Shown here in pieces: positions 62,818 to 64,000 of a stretch of DNA of 64,000 nt (position 1 is the stretch's first letter; each line of letters starts with the position of its first letter). The notes under the pieces were generated by a model. That model made no database searches and was not told the DNA's origin. It saw only the letters and a list, made by a program, of their open reading frames with translations. The position numbers were made by a program, and so were the translations under genes. Origin of the DNA: Phycisphaeraceae bacterium D3-23 (lineage in GTDB: Bacteria; Planctomycetota; Phycisphaerae; Phycisphaerales; Phycisphaeraceae); the NCBI GenBank assembly GCA_039555135.1, contig CP114179.1, positions 1-64,000 on the forward strand, given 5' to 3'.

Positions 62818-63954
62818 TCAAATGATCGACCATTCCAGCGAGGTCGGCAAGTCGCAGAGGTTGCGGTGGCCCTTGTCGGTCACGAGGATGTCGTCTTCGA
62901 GCCGGACCCCGCCCTTGGGGCCGAGGTAGATGCCCGGCTCGATGGTGATGACTTGGCCGGGCTCGAGGACGGTGTCGCTCTGCCCGATGCCGGGGGCTTC
63001 GTGGATGTTGAGCCCGATGCCGTGGCCCAGGCCGTGGTCGAGGGTGTAGCCGGCTTTCTTCAGGATGCCGCGTGAGCAGTCGTCGAGCTCGCGCAGCGCG
63101 ACGCCCGGCGCAACCATGTCGATCGCGGCGAGCATCGCCTCTTCAACAACCTTGTAGATCTCGGCGATGTGTTTCTTGGGCTTGCCGAGGTTGATGACGC
63201 GTGTCATGTCCGAGCGGTAGCCCGCGACACAGGCGCCCCAGTCGATGAGGATCGACGAGTTCTTCTTGACCTTCCGGCTGCCGGGGATCGCGTGGCTGTG
63301 GCTGGCGTGGTCGTCAAACGCGACGATCGTGTCGAAGCCCGGCCCGTCCGCGCCCAGCGCCCGCATCCGGTACTCGAGGTACGCGCAGACCTCGTTCTCC
63401 GTCATGCCGACCTCCAGGAACTCGCGCGTCTCGAGGAAGGCCTGCTGCTGGATCTTCACGGCCTTGCGCAGCAGCCGCACCTCGCGGTCGTCTTTGACCG
63501 AGCGCTGCTGCAGGAGGCCGTCGTCGTAGTCCTTGATGCGTTTCGCGCCCAGGGCTTTGGCGATCTGCTTGCGGGTCGGGACGAGCATGTACTGCGCCTG
63601 GAGCCCGACGCGCTGGACGGAGCGCGGCAGCATGCGTGCGGCCGCGTCGGCGAGGGACTCGCGCTTCTTGTTTTTCGTGCCGCGCATGACGACGCGGACG
63701 TGCGGGGCCTCCTCGGGGATGTGGGCCTTGAAGCGGAGGTCGGAGAGAACGACGACCTTGCCGCCGCCGGCGGAGACGTAGCACCAGGAGTCGTCGCCGA
63801 TGAACCCGGTGAGGTAGCGGATGTCGCGGGCGTTGGTGACGAGCATGCCGTCGAGCCCGTCGGCGCGGAGGCGCTGTCGCAGCAGCTTGACCCGTTGGGC
63901 CAGGTGCTCGGGAGTTTTCGGGGCGGCGGATTTACGCTTGGTCTTTGGGCTCAT
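62818..63954 (-). CDS. pepP: M24-family Xaa-Pro aminopeptidase
   Basis: 378 residues with a creatinase N-terminal domain (DGMLVTNARDIRYLTGFIGD) and the pita-bread catalytic domain. Metal ligands are visible in ILIDWGACVAGYRSDMTR (two Asp), LDHGLGHGIGLNIHE (His), TIEPGIYLGP (Glu) and GVRLEDDILVT (Glu). It removes N-terminal residues before proline. TACACT (63969-63964) lies 9 nt before the ATG without a Shine-Dalgarno. It is the first gene of the pepP-accB-accC cluster, an order known from other bacteria. Confidence 0.95.
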   Translation of the reverse strand: MSPKTKRKSAAPKTPEHLAQRVKLLRQRLRADGLDGMLVTNARDIRYLTGFIGDDSWCYVSAGGGKVVVLSDLRFKAHIPEEAPHVRVVMRGTKNKKRESLADAAARMLPRSVQRVGLQAQYMLVPTRKQIAKALGAKRIKDYDDGLLQQRSVKDDREVRLLRKAVKIQQQAFLETREFLEVGMTENEVCAYLEYRMRALGADGPGFDTIVAFDDHASHSHAIPGSRKVKKNSSILIDWGACVAGYRSDMTRVINLGKPKKHIAEIYKVVEEAMLAAIDMVAPGVALRELDDCSRGILKKAGYTLDHGLGHGIGLNIHEAPGIGQSDTVLEPGQVITIEPGIYLGPKGGVRLEDDILVTDKGHRNLCDLPTSLEWSII

Positions 63955-64000
63955 AGGCCGATGAGTGTAACGGCCCGTGCGACGCGCCGCCCGCCGATGC

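Overview
The window is G+C-rich (about two thirds by eye) bacterial chromosome and looks like a member of the Planctomycetota, most likely the Phycisphaerae. Four secreted proteins end in the Planctomycetota-style PEP-CTERM tail (VPEPGSLALLGLGGLALLRRR or close variants). Many membrane proteins carry a short zinc ribbon of the form CxxCGYxLRG...CPECG. The intergenic spaces are full of palindromic repeats of the kind common in these genomes. There are no rRNA or tRNA genes, transposases, phage genes or CRISPR arrays that I can see. The gene content is mostly core metabolism and envelope biology.

Left part (1-16 kb): the start of a NhaP-type antiporter, a coiled-coil protein, glycerate kinase (these three have broken frames), an ABC-type solute-binding protein, phosphatidylserine decarboxylase, a membrane protein with an excisionase-like HTH, a metallophosphoesterase, a DUF4328-like membrane protein, a Tat-exported sugar isomerase-like protein, a lipoprotein, and full-length cobalamin-dependent methionine synthase with a clear promoter and operator-like palindrome.

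Middle (16-36 kb): a PhnA/YjdM-like protein, a PEP-CTERM protein with promoter and terminator, a TPR-sulfotransferase, a phosphorelay cluster (four free-standing receiver domains plus a receiver-histidine kinase), UppP, a zinc alcohol dehydrogenase, zinc-ribbon membrane proteins (one with a decayed tandem copy), DinB, a two-domain thioredoxin-like protein, a PhnP-like metallo-hydrolase, a PQQ-type propeller, the ribosome-assembly GTPase RbgA, and TrpC.

Right part (36-64 kb): a YfcE-like phosphoesterase, a GNAT acetyltransferase, an FkbM methyltransferase, an ECF sigma/anti-sigma operon next to a Spondin_N PEP-CTERM gene, aminopeptidase C, HisA, another PEP-CTERM gene, L-aspartate oxidase, two LEA14-like lipoproteins, CstA with two unusual in-frame insertions, a large lectin/lipase/dockerin/PEP-CTERM protein, PlsC, a SUKH-like protein, Cmk, MltA, a site-2 protease, an ankyrin protein, and the pepP-accB-accC cluster.

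The most interesting signals are: (1) a two-box promoter shared, with identical spacing, by the ECF sigma gene and the neighbouring Spondin_N PEP-CTERM gene; (2) cstA carrying a zinc ribbon flanked by two intergenic-type hairpin repeats, plus a low-G+C insertion; (3) about ten families of inverted-repeat elements, some supplying the stop codons of trpC and accB; (4) -10-like hexamers placed so close to start codons that several genes look leaderless; (5) the receiver-domain cluster. At least six genes have broken frames, often at short homopolymers, which points to sequencing or assembly errors more than true decay.
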